Source: Rhizobiaceae bacterium
Lineage (GTDB): Bacteria; Pseudomonadota; Alphaproteobacteria; Rhizobiales; Rhizobiaceae
Direction of reading: 5' to 3'
Assembly: GCA_019635775.1 (NCBI GenBank)
Contig: JAHBYU010000010.1
Location: forward strand, 115,937-179,936
Length of the DNA: 64,000 bases
Both the position numbers and the translations under genes were made by a program. Below the pieces are notes generated by a model. The model saw only the letters and a program-made list of their open reading frames with translations, ran no database searches and was not told the origin of the DNA. The first letter of the stretch is position 1; each line of letters begins with the position of its first letter. Below are positions 1 through 8,742 of the stretch, piece after piece.

Positions 1-927
1 GGTCGCAGCCGTAGTGGTCGCGGCAATGCCGTTCTCGCCTGGTGCCGACTCTGTTCTGATTGTCATGTGCTCCGGCCGCACCGCCAGGAATGCGTCTCCG
101 CTCACATCGTGCCTGCCGCGCAGGCTTATCGTCTGGTCTTCGTAGACCCCTGTCGTCGAACCGTTGTCCGGCCGGACATTGGTCAAAGGAAGCATGTTGA
201 TCTCACCGAGGAACTCGGCGACGAAGCGGCTCTCCGGGCGATCGTAGACATCCTGCGGCGTGCCGACCTGCAGCAGCTCGCCGTGGTTGAAGATGGCGAT
301 GCGCGATGCAAGCGCCAGCGCCTCGCTCTGGTCGTGGGTGACGAAGACGAAGGTCGTGCCGGTTTCCTCATGGAGGCGCTTCACTTCATCCTGCATCTGT
401 CCGCGCAGGCTCTTGTCGAGCGCCGAGAAGGGTTCGTCCAGCAGCAGCACGCCGGGCTCAAACACCAGCGCCCTCGCCAGGGCGACGCGCTGCTGCTGGC
501 CGCCCGACAACTGTGAGGGAAGCTTGTGTTCATGCCCCTTGAGGCCGACCCGCTCCACCATGTCGGTGACGCGTCGCTTTATGTCGGCGCCCGCCATCTT
601 CCTGACTTTAAGTGGAAAGGCGATGTTCGCCTCCACGCTCATGTGCGGAAAGAGTGCGTAGCCCTGAAAAACCATGCCGGCCGACCGGAGCTCCGCCGGC
701 CTGTCGGTGATGTCCACGCCATCGCTGAACAGGCGTCCTGCGCTTGGCGGCAGGAAGCCCGCCAGGATCATGAGGAAGGTTGTCTTGCCAGAACCGGAAG
801 GGCCAAGAAGCGCGAGGAACTCGCCCCTGCCGATATCAAGCGTCAGGTCATGTAGCGCCCGAAACGTTCCGAAGTTCCGGCCGATTCCGATTGCCTTGAT
901 TTCCGCGGCCCGCCCAGGCTGATGCAT
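1..927 (-). CDS. PotA-like ABC transporter ATPase, 3' end cut by window edge
   Basis: The reading frame is open from an ATG at 927 down to base 1, so the C-terminus lies outside the window (309 codons seen). It is the energising subunit of a polyamine/iron(III)-type importer. Visible motifs are Walker A GPSGSGKT (residues 42-49), a Q-loop in VFQGYALFPH, the signature LSGGQQQR (from 140), Walker B LLLDEP (161-166), and the H-loop in VTHDQSEA. The start of the TOBE-like C-terminal domain (RPEH) is near the edge. The start is preceded by AGGGA at a 7-nt spacing. It lies 84 nt downstream of the LysR gene on the same strand, so the two may be co-transcribed. The permeases and binding protein are presumably beyond the left edge. 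The substrate is not known; putrescine/spermidine-type is the family default. Confidence 0.93.
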   Translation of the reverse strand, partial: MHQPGRAAEIKAIGIGRNFGTFRALHDLTLDIGRGEFLALLGPSGSGKTTFLMILAGFLPPSAGRLFSDGVDITDRPAELRSAGMVFQGYALFPHMSVEANIAFPLKVRKMAGADIKRRVTDMVERVGLKGHEHKLPSQLSGGQQQRVALARALVFEPGVLLLDEPFSALDKSLRGQMQDEVKRLHEETGTTFVFVTHDQSEALALASRIAIFNHGELLQVGTPQDVYDRPESRFVAEFLGEINMLPLTNVRPDNGSTTGVYEDQTISLRGRHDVSGDAFLAVRPEHMTIRTESAPGENGIAATTTAAT

Positions 928-1011
928 CCGGCCATCCCTGACTGTCCCTCAAAATCGTAGGCAGGCTTTCCGGCCATCGCAACCGAATAGTTTTCGCCCG
1001 TCCGGCAAATT

Positions 1012-1932
1012 TTATTCACCACTGGATGTGCGGGCGTAAGCCTTGCCGGCTTTGCTGTCGGCCAGGCGTGCGCGTAGCCACGCGGAAAATGCCAGCGCGA
1101 CCGGGTGCTCAGCCTTCGCCCATTCCTTAACCAGGAAGTAGGACCGGGGCGACTTGATCGCGATGTCGAACGGCCGGACGAGCCGCCCTTCATCGAGAGC
1201 CTTGCGGCTTGTCAGTTCGTCGCCCATGGCGATCCCCTGGCCGGCGATGGCGGACGAAAAAACAAGGTTCATGTCCGAGAACATGATGCCGGATTCCGCA
1301 TCGGTGTTCTCCACTCCCGTCGCCGCGAACCAGCGCGACCAGTCCTCGTGGTCGCCAAGGTGCAGCAGGTTTGCGCGCAGCACGTCCCTCGGCCTTGCCA
1401 GTCCTCCAAGCCTGTTCAGCAGGCTCGGACTGCAAAGCGGTGTGAACTCGATGTCGCAAAGAAGCTCGACGGAATGGTTGGGCCAGTGGCCAAGGCCAAA
1501 GGAGATGTAGATGTCGGCATCGCCGCTGGAGACGTCATCCAGCCTGCGCGGCGTCACGACGTGAAGCGCGACATCCGGATATGCCTCCTTGAACCCGGCG
1601 ATGTGCGTGCAAAGCCAGAGCGATGCAAATCCGGGCGTGCAACTGATGCTGAGCGTTCCGCCAAGCCCGTTGCCGGACTGCTGGTCCGCCGCGTCGCCGA
1701 GGAGAGTCAGCGCCTTGCGCACGTCCAACGCATAGCGGCGGCCGCGCGGCGTCAGCATTATGCCCTTGCCCATGCGCTGCAACAGGTCGAAGCCGAGGTC
1801 GCGTTCCAGCAGCCTTAGCTGGTGGCTGACGGCGCTTCGGGTCAGGTTGAGTTCGTCGGCTGCGCGCCAGACACTGCCGTGACGCGCGAAACTGTCGAGT
1901 GCCCGTAAAGCCTGTGTGGAAGGTATTCGCAG
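1012..1932 (-). CDS. LysR-family transcriptional regulator, CTG start
   Basis: This is a 306-residue LysR protein. Calling the start at the internal TTG (1782) would delete the DNA-binding domain. In-frame sequence upstream encodes a typical winged helix-turn-helix (ALRALDSFARHGSVWRAAD, then LTRSAVSHQLRLLE). An in-frame TGA lies 15 nt upstream of codon CTG (1932-1930), and GAGGAG precedes that codon at good spacing, so CTG is the best start. The C-terminal part is a LysR effector domain of normal length. The gene is divergent from the M20 amidohydrolase at 2034 across about 100 bp, the classic layout of a LysR activator and its target, and it precedes the PotA-like ATPase on its own strand. 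The effector is unknown. Confidence 0.88.
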   Translation of the reverse strand: MRIPSTQALRALDSFARHGSVWRAADELNLTRSAVSHQLRLLERDLGFDLLQRMGKGIMLTPRGRRYALDVRKALTLLGDAADQQSGNGLGGTLSISCTPGFASLWLCTHIAGFKEAYPDVALHVVTPRRLDDVSSGDADIYISFGLGHWPNHSVELLCDIEFTPLCSPSLLNRLGGLARPRDVLRANLLHLGDHEDWSRWFAATGVENTDAESGIMFSDMNLVFSSAIAGQGIAMGDELTSRKALDEGRLVRPFDIAIKSPRSYFLVKEWAKAEHPVALAFSAWLRARLADSKAGKAYARTSSGE

Positions 1933-2033
1933 TTCGGGATCTCCTCAGGTGAATGGAATTTGCATGAGGTCGGAAAACATATCACTTTTTGTCTCACGGG
2001 TTCACTGCTTTCCTGCCGCGGAAGGAAATGTCG

Positions 2034-3614
2034 ATGACGCTGGCGCAGGAAACCGCTTTCGCTCATGTCGATCAGGCCGGACCCGCGTTGTCCGCCTGGA
2101 CCCGAACCATATTCGATTTCGGAGAAACGGCCTGGCGCGAATACCAGTCAGCCGCCTGGTACGTGGATATCTTACGGCGAGAGGGCTTCTCGGTTGAGGA
2201 AGGCTCGGGCGGCATGGCGACGGCCTTCTGTGCTCACTGGACGAACGGAAGCGGACCGACCATCGGCCTTTATGCCGAGTATGATGCAGTGCCCGGCAAT
2301 TGCCAAGATGCCGCGACCGTCCAGCGGCCCCGACCCGGATTGAACGAGCACGCCGGCGGCCATACCGATCCGCATTCGGCCCTGGGTATTTCAAGTCTTG
2401 GCGCCTTGCTGGCCACCAAGGCGGCGATGGAGAGGCACGGCCTTGCCGGCACGCTCCGCTTCACCGGCGAGCCGGCCGAGAAGGTTCGCGGTTCCAAGCC
2501 GATCCACGCGGCCAAAGGCTACTATGACGGGTTGGACGGTATGATCTCGTTCCACCCCTTCTACATGCTGCCGCTTTGCAACACGGTGCGCTGGGACACG
2601 CATTGCGGCGCCGCCTACTCGATGATCTATCGTTTCGTCTGCGACAGCCCGCAGGACTGGCTGAAGGCGAGCGGCGATGGCGCGCCGATCCCGCAATCGC
2701 ACTCTGCGGTCCGGGCGCCCGGCGCCAACGATGCGCTGATGATGATGTACATGGCGTCGAAGGCGCTGCGCGATTCCATGTTGTCGCACCAGGGCGGCTG
2801 GTCGATCAGCGAGGCCATCCTCACGGCGGGCCAGGCTACCGCGGACAATCTTCCCGCGGGGCTCGCTGAAATCCAGTACATGATCCGCGTGCCGACCGTC
2901 GCGATGGCCGAACAGGCGACTGCGGTTCTCGACGCCAATGCCGAGTCGGCGGCGCGCGTGGCGGGCTGCCGGCACGAGAGGCACTGGGTCTGCAAGTCGC
3001 GGCCGGGGCTTGCAAACCATGCGATGGCTCGCGTCGCATGGGAGGCGTTGCAGAGTGTCGGACCGCCGCGCTGGAACGAAGCCGCAAAGGCGACCGCGCG
3101 CGACATCCAGAAAAACCTCGGCCTTGAACCGATGCCCGAGCCGTTCCTTGACGAATGCGAGAGGCTGATCTCGCCGGAGCAGGCGGAGGCTATCCTGCGG
3201 CGCGACCTGCCGCCATCCCAGCTCAACTCGACGTCCGATGACTACACCGACATGACGTGGCATGCGCCGACCGCGCGCATCTATGTCGCCCGTCCCGCAC
3301 TGAAGGCGGCGGCCGGCTTCACCTACCCATCATGGGTGATGAATGCGCTCGGGGGCATTTCCGAAACGATCGATCCGATGGTCGTCTGCGCGGCCAAGAC
3401 GATCGCGGCCGCTGCATTGCGCCTGATCGAGGATTCCGCCGCGCGAGACGCGGCTCGGCGTGAGTTCGTCGAGCGCACCGGCGGCGGCGTCGGCGGCGAA
3501 AAATGGACCGCGCCGCTCTGCGACTATGAACCGCCCATCCATTTCCGTTGGCCGGAATACGTCACCACGCCGCGAGGCCGCGACTGGTGGATTCCGTCCG
3601 TTCCTGCCGCCTGA
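2034..3614 (+). CDS. M20-family amidohydrolase, AbgB-like
   Basis: This protein of about 526 residues resembles the M20 amidase family that includes p-aminobenzoyl-glutamate hydrolase subunit B. The family hydrolyses an amide bond next to a carboxylated amino acid. Family landmarks are LYAEYDAVPG, the active-site stretch NEHAGGHTDPHSALG, and EPAEKVRGSKP. The usual GHxCGHN metal motif is altered: the cysteine is absent, so metal ligation may differ from the textbook enzyme. I chose ATG 2034 because GGAAGG lies 8 nt upstream; ATG 2028 would be too close to that site, and a further in-frame TTG lies at 1989. The gene is divergent from a LysR regulator and 15 nt upstream of an amidinotransferase-fold gene, so it probably belongs to a small catabolic operon. 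Confidence 0.85.
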   Translation: MTLAQETAFAHVDQAGPALSAWTRTIFDFGETAWREYQSAAWYVDILRREGFSVEEGSGGMATAFCAHWTNGSGPTIGLYAEYDAVPGNCQDAATVQRPRPGLNEHAGGHTDPHSALGISSLGALLATKAAMERHGLAGTLRFTGEPAEKVRGSKPIHAAKGYYDGLDGMISFHPFYMLPLCNTVRWDTHCGAAYSMIYRFVCDSPQDWLKASGDGAPIPQSHSAVRAPGANDALMMMYMASKALRDSMLSHQGGWSISEAILTAGQATADNLPAGLAEIQYMIRVPTVAMAEQATAVLDANAESAARVAGCRHERHWVCKSRPGLANHAMARVAWEALQSVGPPRWNEAAKATARDIQKNLGLEPMPEPFLDECERLISPEQAEAILRRDLPPSQLNSTSDDYTDMTWHAPTARIYVARPALKAAAGFTYPSWVMNALGGISETIDPMVVCAAKTIAAAALRLIEDSAARDAARREFVERTGGGVGGEKWTAPLCDYEPPIHFRWPEYVTTPRGRDWWIPSVPAA

Positions 3615-3629
3615 ACCGAGGAGCAAGCC

Positions 3630-4562
3630 ATGACCCGCCACGAAACCATTTCCGTCGAACCGTTTTCGCTTCAGCGCCGCAATCCGGCGGGCGGCACAGC
3701 GCCCCTGGCCGGCTGGGGCTTCCAGAACGAAACCGATCCGCTGACCGACGTGCTGCTCGGCTCCCCTGCTTTCCTGCGCCACCTCGCGACCAGCTCGCTG
3801 TCGCGCAAGCATCTGCGTGAGAATCCCTGCAACATCCAGACCGCGCAGGCGCAGCACAAGGATCTCGTCGCCGCCTATGAGAATTTCGGGGTGAACATCC
3901 ACTGGCACGAGCCGACGCCCGAACTACCGATGCAGGTCTATTCGCGCGATTCCAGCGTCATGACGCCCTACGGCGCGATCATCACGGCAATGAGCCAGTG
4001 GTGGCGGCGCGGCGAGAACTACGCGGCCATCCGCACGTACGAAAAACTCGGTATTCCGATCTACGACATGGTGACGGCCGGCACCTTCGAGGGCGGTGAC
4101 TTCAACGTCATCGAGGAAGGCGTCGTGCTGATCGGCTGCGGCGGAGCACGCACGCAGGAGGAAGGTGCAAGGCAGGTGAAGGAATGGTTCGACAAGGAAG
4201 GCTGGGAAACGCGGCTCGCCTTCATCGACGAATACTACGTGCACATCGACCTGATGGTCGTGCCGATTGCGCCGAAGCTTACAGCCGTCTGCCTTGCCTG
4301 CACCGAGCCTGGCATTGTCGACTGGCTGAAAGGCAAGGGCCACGAGATCATAGACGTGCCGTTCCAGGACACGATGGCACTCGGTTGCAACTTCATGTCT
4401 CTCGGCAAGGATCGCGTCATTGCGCCGACATCGTCAAAGACTCTGGTTGGCCAGTTGAAGGCTCGTGGCTTCGAGGTTGCCGAGGTCGACACGGCCGAAA
4501 TTTCGAAGACCGGAGGCGGAATCCACTGCATGGCGCAGGCGCTCAAGCGAGTCCCTGCATAA
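3630..4562 (+). CDS. Amidinotransferase / arginine-deiminase-fold hydrolase
   Basis: This 310-residue protein is of the guanidino-group-modifying superfamily (amidinotransferases, arginine deiminase, dimethylarginine hydrolase). The catalytic set is complete: Arg-Asp in YSRDSS (near 106-107), Glu-Gly-Gly-Asp at 154-157, His205 in YYVHIDLM, and the nucleophile Cys300 in GGGIHCMAQ. These enzymes form a covalent amidino-cysteine intermediate and either hydrolyse or transfer the guanidino carbon. It follows the M20 amidohydrolase by 15 nt in what looks like one transcript. A plausible combined role is release of a guanidino amino acid from an amide, followed by attack on its guanidino group. The exact substrate cannot be read from sequence. 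Confidence 0.88.
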   Translation: MTRHETISVEPFSLQRRNPAGGTAPLAGWGFQNETDPLTDVLLGSPAFLRHLATSSLSRKHLRENPCNIQTAQAQHKDLVAAYENFGVNIHWHEPTPELPMQVYSRDSSVMTPYGAIITAMSQWWRRGENYAAIRTYEKLGIPIYDMVTAGTFEGGDFNVIEEGVVLIGCGGARTQEEGARQVKEWFDKEGWETRLAFIDEYYVHIDLMVVPIAPKLTAVCLACTEPGIVDWLKGKGHEIIDVPFQDTMALGCNFMSLGKDRVIAPTSSKTLVGQLKARGFEVAEVDTAEISKTGGGIHCMAQALKRVPA

Positions 4563-4614
4563 GGCAGCGACCTTGGCGGCGTCGCCTGGCTTCGCCTTGA
4601 GGCGATAATTGCGG

Positions 4615-4776
4615 CTAGGCGACCCGCCTCAGCGGCGCGGCTTGCTTGGTTGCGCTTGCCGCTAGAACCGTATTTCGCATCGCGTCCAGGCTGAGCCCGT
4701 TGAAAACCGACACCATGGCGTTGGCGATTTCGCTGTCCACGACACTCCACCGACCGCCTTCGTACTCCTGAACCAT
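4615..4776 (-). CDS. Small hypothetical protein (53 aa)
   Basis: This short reading frame is supported by an unusually strong ribosome binding site, AGGAGG, 7 nt before ATG 4776. A longer form from GTG 4833 is possible but has no comparable site. The protein begins MVQEYEGGRW and ends KQAAPLRRVA. It has no signal peptide, membrane segment or recognisable domain. It lies alone between the amidinotransferase (convergent) and dhaK (divergent). I do not recognise the family. The strong translation signal is the main reason to keep it. Confidence 0.5.
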   Translation of the reverse strand: MVQEYEGGRWSVVDSEIANAMVSVFNGLSLDAMRNTVLAASATKQAAPLRRVA

Positions 4777-5058
4777 AACCTTGCCTCCTTCGAGGCGATA
4801 ACTCGGATACTGCTGCACGACCCGGGCTCCCACGGTTACAAGACACTAAACGTCCACAATGCTCCGCATGTACCCAACGGTATGTAACCGAGCGGCAACA
4901 CCATTAACCAAACCGGTCTGCGTGCAGGCTTTTCCACAGCTAGATTCGATTGCGTCGCCGCAATCCGCATTGGCGGAATGCGCCACCCGGCCCTTGGCCT
5001 GCCAGTGGCCAGTGGCTAGAGTTGAAAAGTGGCTCGGTCGAGAAGCCCCGGAGGAAAA

Positions 5059-6066
5059 GTGAAAACCAAAAAACTGATCAATGATGGCGCGCACGCCGTC
5101 GATGAAATGCTGGTTGGCGTACTGGCCGCCCATGGACGCCATCTGTATGCGGTGGAGGGCACGCCGCGCGCCATCGTCGCGAAGGACGGGCCGCGTCGGG
5201 GCAAGGTAGGGCTGGTCATCGGAGGCGGCTCGGGACATGAACCGGCCTTCCTCGGATTCGTCGGCAAGGGACTTGCGGACGCTTGTGCCGTTGGCAATGT
5301 GTTCGCTTCCCCGCCACCTGACCCGATCATCGAATGCGCCAAGGCGGCAAGTGGGGATGCCGGTGTGCTTTTCATGTACGGCAACTACGCCGGCGATGTG
5401 ATGAACTTCGACATGGCGGCCGAAATGCTTGCCATGGACGACATCGAGGCCCGAACTGTCCTGACCACGGATGACGTGGCTTCCGCGCCGCTCGACCAGA
5501 AGCAGAAGCGCCGTGGTGTCGCCGGTAACTTCTTCATATTCAAGGCGGCGGGAGCGGCCTGCGATCGCATGCTCTCCTTCGACGAGTGCGAACGCATTGC
5601 CCGCAAGGCCAACGACCATACCTACACGATGGGCGTGGCGCTTGCGCCGTGCTCGCTGCCACAGACGCTGAGGCCCAATTTCGACATCGGCGCCGACGAG
5701 ATGGAGATCGGCATGGGCATACACGGCGAACCTGGCGTTCAGCGTGGGACGCTGCAGCCGGCCGACGAGGTCGTCGACGAAATGCTGGATCGCATCCTGG
5801 TCGAGATGTCGCCGTCGCGCGGCGACAAGGTCGCGGTTCTGGTGAATTCGCTCGGATCCACGCCGCTGATGGAACTCTACATCATGAACAGGCGTCTGGC
5901 GCAGCGTCTCTCCGACATCGGCGTGGACGTCCACGCAACATGGGTCGGCAACTACTGCACATCGCTGGAAATGGCGGGTGCTTCGATCACGCTCCATCAT
6001 CTCGACGGGGAACTGCAGGCGATGCTTGATCATCCCTGCGATTGCGCCATGTTCCGGGCGGGGTGA
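5059..6066 (+). CDS. dhaK: DhaK-type kinase subunit (dihydroxyacetone/tetrulose-binding)
   Basis: This 335-residue protein is the ketose-binding subunit of a two-subunit dihydroxyacetone kinase. It has the fold motif GGGSGHEP (near 55-62) and the histidine that binds the ketone as a hemiaminal, His222 in GMGIHGEPG. The start is GTG 5059, preceded by GGAGG; an upstream GTG at 5029 lacks a site. dhaL follows after 6 nt. No DhaM phosphotransferase component is present in the window, so whether the pair uses ATP or PEP is open. The next genes, on the opposite strand, are a TIM-like and an RpiB-like isomerase. That combination is known for erythrulose kinase pathways, so L- or D-erythrulose is a likelier substrate than dihydroxyacetone. 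Confidence 0.9.
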   Translation: MKTKKLINDGAHAVDEMLVGVLAAHGRHLYAVEGTPRAIVAKDGPRRGKVGLVIGGGSGHEPAFLGFVGKGLADACAVGNVFASPPPDPIIECAKAASGDAGVLFMYGNYAGDVMNFDMAAEMLAMDDIEARTVLTTDDVASAPLDQKQKRRGVAGNFFIFKAAGAACDRMLSFDECERIARKANDHTYTMGVALAPCSLPQTLRPNFDIGADEMEIGMGIHGEPGVQRGTLQPADEVVDEMLDRILVEMSPSRGDKVAVLVNSLGSTPLMELYIMNRRLAQRLSDIGVDVHATWVGNYCTSLEMAGASITLHHLDGELQAMLDHPCDCAMFRAG

Positions 6067-6072
6067 GAAAGC

Positions 6073-6720
6073 ATGACCATCGAGACATTATCGTTGAAAA
6101 CCATGTTCGCGGCTGTCGCCGCGGCGATTGCGGCCGACCGTGACAGGCTTTGCGCGCTGGATGGCGTGATCGGCGATGCCGATCATGGAATCGCTATGGA
6201 ACTGGGCTTCAATGCCGCGCGAGATGCAGTTGCCGGGCTCGGTGAGGATGCCGACCCGACGCTTATTTTCAATACCGCTGCAAAATCGTTCCTCAACGCC
6301 GTCGGAGCCTCGTCCGGCCCGCTTTACGCCACCGCCTTCATGCGTGCGGGCGCTGCCGTGAAAGGCAAGCCATCCCTGTCTGACGCGGATTTCGTGGCCG
6401 CCTTCCAAGCGATGGCGCAGGGCATTCGCGACAGGGGCAAGGCCGAGCCGGGCGAAAAGACCATGGTGGACGCCTGGGCGCCAGCGGCGGAAGCTGCGGG
6501 TCAGGCGATCGCCGGTGGTGCGAACGCAGCCGATGCAATTGCTGCGGCCGCGGCTGCTGCGGCAAAGGGCGCGGAGGCAACCAGCGGAATGATCGCTGCC
6601 AAGGGACGGTCTTCACGTCTGGGCGAGCGGGCGGTGGGTCATGTCGATCCCGGTGCCGCTTCGGCGGCGACCGTCATTGGTGCCATGGCCGACAGCTTGA
6701 GGACGTCAGCTACCGCTTGA
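6073..6720 (+). CDS. dhaL: DhaL-type nucleotide-binding kinase subunit
   Basis: This 215-residue helical-barrel subunit holds the nucleotide and Mg ions for the DhaK reaction. The acidic Mg-binding loop is intact at DGVIGDADHG (residues 30-39, with Asp30, Asp35 and Asp37), and the nucleotide-binding SSGPLYATAF segment follows. The gene starts 6 nt after dhaK, so the two are translationally linked. Its 3' end overlaps the convergent tpiA-like gene by 15 bp. An alanine-rich stretch sits in the middle of the C-terminal half. With DhaK it should phosphorylate dihydroxyacetone or a tetrulose. Confidence 0.9.
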   Translation: MTIETLSLKTMFAAVAAAIAADRDRLCALDGVIGDADHGIAMELGFNAARDAVAGLGEDADPTLIFNTAAKSFLNAVGASSGPLYATAFMRAGAAVKGKPSLSDADFVAAFQAMAQGIRDRGKAEPGEKTMVDAWAPAAEAAGQAIAGGANAADAIAAAAAAAAKGAEATSGMIAAKGRSSRLGERAVGHVDPGAASAATVIGAMADSLRTSATA

Positions 6721-7497
6721 TCGCCAGGACCGGATCGCCGCTTCGGCGATCCGGACGATCTCCAGATATCCGTTAGCCTGCAGCGCCGCCCTGCCTATGA
6801 AAAGCCCATCTATGCCGGGCTCGACGCTGAGTTCGGCGGCATTGTCGCGGTTGACGCTGCCACCGTAAAGCACGGGAGGCCGTGCTGGCAGGACCGACGC
6901 GGCGACGTCCCCGATCAGGATCTGGCGTGCGCCAGCATAGTCGGCGGTTGCCGGTCTTCCGTTGACCCCGATCGCCCATACCGGTTCGTAGGCAAGAAGG
7001 ATCGGCTGGCCTGAAAGTTCGGCATCCACGAATTCGAGAGCCCCGAGCACTTGCCGGCGCAGGACCTGATCGGCGCGACCTTCGTCGCGCTCGGCCAGCG
7101 TTTCCCCGATGCACACCAGCGGCAACAGCCCGTGCCGCAGCGCGGCAGCTACCTTCAGACCCACCGTGCGGTCGGTTTCACCGAAATGCTCGCGTCGCTC
7201 GCTATGCCCCAGCTCGACCAGATCGAGACAGCAATCGGTGAGCATCGCGGGCGAGATTTCGCCCGTCCAGGCACCGCTGTCTGCCCAGTGCATGTTTTGT
7301 GCGCCGACTTTCACACGGGTCTCGGCAAGGGCATGTTTGACCTGGCGCGCGGCAGTGAATGGCGGGATGACAAAGGGCTGGACGATCGGATCGATGGACG
7401 GAACGGCGTCCGAAAGCGCCTGCGCGAATGCAAGCGCCTCAGACAGCGTCTTGTTCATCTTCCAGCTGGTGCCGATCCAACGGGGTGAGGCCTGCAT
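6706..7497 (-). CDS. Triosephosphate-isomerase-like enzyme, probable erythrulose-phosphate isomerase (EryH/LerI type)
   Basis: This 263-residue TIM-barrel isomerase has all three catalytic residues: Lys13 (SWKMN), His98 (LGHSERRE) and Glu171 (AYEPVWAIG), plus the phosphate-binding YGGSVN. Its WIGTSWKMNK opening and GAQNMHWAD segment resemble, as I recall them, the TpiA2/EryH isomerases of brucella-type erythritol operons rather than glycolytic TpiA. That family interconverts L-erythrulose-1-phosphate and D-erythrulose-4-phosphate. It is the last gene of the livKHMGF-rpiB-tpiA run and starts 26 nt after the RpiB-like gene. Assignment as a tetrulose-phosphate isomerase is an inference from this similarity and the neighbours; a second triosephosphate isomerase is the alternative. 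Confidence 0.85.
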   Translation of the reverse strand: MQASPRWIGTSWKMNKTLSEALAFAQALSDAVPSIDPIVQPFVIPPFTAARQVKHALAETRVKVGAQNMHWADSGAWTGEISPAMLTDCCLDLVELGHSERREHFGETDRTVGLKVAAALRHGLLPLVCIGETLAERDEGRADQVLRRQVLGALEFVDAELSGQPILLAYEPVWAIGVNGRPATADYAGARQILIGDVAASVLPARPPVLYGGSVNRDNAAELSVEPGIDGLFIGRAALQANGYLEIVRIAEAAIRSWRSSGS

Positions 7498-7523
7498 GTG
7501 CGTCGCGCTGCTCCGGCCGGCAT

Positions 7524-7964
7524 TCAGGCCTTGGCCGTGTCCAGCCTGTTAATAGCCTCGACATTGCCCGCCGAGGGGCCTTCGGGATCGAATTCCGAAG
7601 CGAGCCATGTGTCCACGATGGCCTTTGCGAGTTCTGGCCCGATGACGCGCGCGCCCATCGTTATGATCTGCGCATTGTTCGATTTCGCAGCCCGTTCAGC
7701 CGAATATGTATCGTGGGTGAGGGCGGCACGGATGCCCGGAACCTTGTTGGCTGAAATGCTCACGCCGATACCCGTTCCACAAAACAAGATGGCGCGATCG
7801 TGCTTTCCGTCGAGCACCGACTGGGCGACTGTTCTGGAGAGGTCGGCGTAATAGCCGCTCTGGCTGAGATCTGTCACCGTGATGTCCGGTTTGCCAGCCA
7901 GATGTTTGGCAATGACGTCCAGAAGTGGCTTGCCGGCGCTGTCTGCTCCAATGGCGATCTTCAT
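7524..7964 (-). CDS. RpiB/LacA-family sugar-phosphate isomerase, EryI/DerI-like
   Basis: This 146-residue protein is of the ribose-5-phosphate isomerase B family. The start is [11 protein letters not shown] (ATG 7964). An upstream ATG at 8000 gives a non-homologous N-terminal extension. The active site shows Cys62 and Thr64 in FCGTGIGVS and His84 in LTHDTYSAE. In erythritol and threitol pathways an RpiB paralogue (EryI/DerI) turns D-erythrulose-4-phosphate into D-erythrose-4-phosphate. The adjacent TIM-like isomerase and nearby DhaK/DhaL make that role plausible here. It lies 91 nt after livF in the same direction, consistent with co-transcription with the importer. Confidence 0.88.
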   Translation of the reverse strand: MKIAIGADSAGKPLLDVIAKHLAGKPDITVTDLSQSGYYADLSRTVAQSVLDGKHDRAILFCGTGIGVSISANKVPGIRAALTHDTYSAERAAKSNNAQIITMGARVIGPELAKAIVDTWLASEFDPEGPSAGNVEAINRLDTAKA

Positions 7965-8055
7965 CGTAACCCCTGTCGTTCCGCACTTCACCTGCGGCAT
8001 CTAATCCACGCATGCGCGTTTTTCCATCGGGATCACGCGCCGCGCAACAAAAAGC

Positions 8056-8742
8056 CTAAAGGCCCAGATACCTGTTCTGAAGATCGGCGGCAAACTCGCC
8101 CGGCTTTCCGCGCCAAACCGTTTTTCCCTTCTCAAGGACGACGCAGCGGTCTGCGACAGCAAGAATTTCATCGATGGTCTTGTCGACCAGGAGGATGGCT
8201 TCGCCTTCGCGCTTCAGCTTGGCGATGGCAGCCCAGATGTCGTCGCGAATGACCGGTGCCAGCCCTTCGGTCGCCTCGTCGAGGATCACCAGCCGGGGAT
8301 TGGTCATCAGCGCCCGCCCGATCGCCAGCATCTGCTGCTCGCCACCCGAAAGGGTATTGGCGTACTGTCCAAAACGCTCTCCAAGACGCGGGAAAAGCGC
8401 CTCGACGCTATCGAGCGTCCACTTGCCCGGCCGGGCCGAAACGATCAGGTTTTCGCGGACGGTGAGATTGGGAAAGCAACGGCGGCCTTCAGGAACGAGG
8501 CCGATCCCTAGTTGCGCGATCCGGTGCGGTGGAAGTCGGCTCAGGTCTGTCCCCGCGAATGCGATGCGACCTGTACGCGGTCGGTTCAAACCGCAGATCG
8601 ATCGGATCGTGGTGGTTTTGCCCATGCCGTTGCGGCCCATCAGGGTCACGACCTCACCTTCTTCGACCTCAAGCTCGACGCCGAAAAGCGCCTGGCTCTT
8701 GCCGTAGAAGGTCTCGATCCCGGAAACTTCCAGAAGCGTCAT
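8056..8742 (-). CDS. livF: Branched-chain-amino-acid-type ABC transporter ATPase (LivF family)
   Basis: This 228-residue ATPase belongs to the hydrophobic-amino-acid-type (HAAT) importer family. Walker A is GRNGMGKTT, the signature region is LSGGEQQMLAIGRALM, Walker B is LVILDEATEGLAP, and the length is typical for LivF. Its start overlaps the end of livG by 4 nt (ATGA). It is the final transport gene before the two isomerases. The substrate of a liv-type importer cannot be inferred from the ATPase; the neighbouring isomerases suggest a four-carbon polyol, ketose or related compound rather than leucine. Confidence 0.92.
   Translation of the reverse strand: MTLLEVSGIETFYGKSQALFGVELEVEEGEVVTLMGRNGMGKTTTIRSICGLNRPRTGRIAFAGTDLSRLPPHRIAQLGIGLVPEGRRCFPNLTVRENLIVSARPGKWTLDSVEALFPRLGERFGQYANTLSGGEQQMLAIGRALMTNPRLVILDEATEGLAPVIRDDIWAAIAKLKREGEAILLVDKTIDEILAVADRCVVLEKGKTVWRGKPGEFAADLQNRYLGL

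Noticed and set aside
4846-6033. 395-codon open frame antisense to dhaK
   Set aside because: dhaK has full catalytic motifs on the plus strand; the antisense frame is compositionally biased and has no motif.
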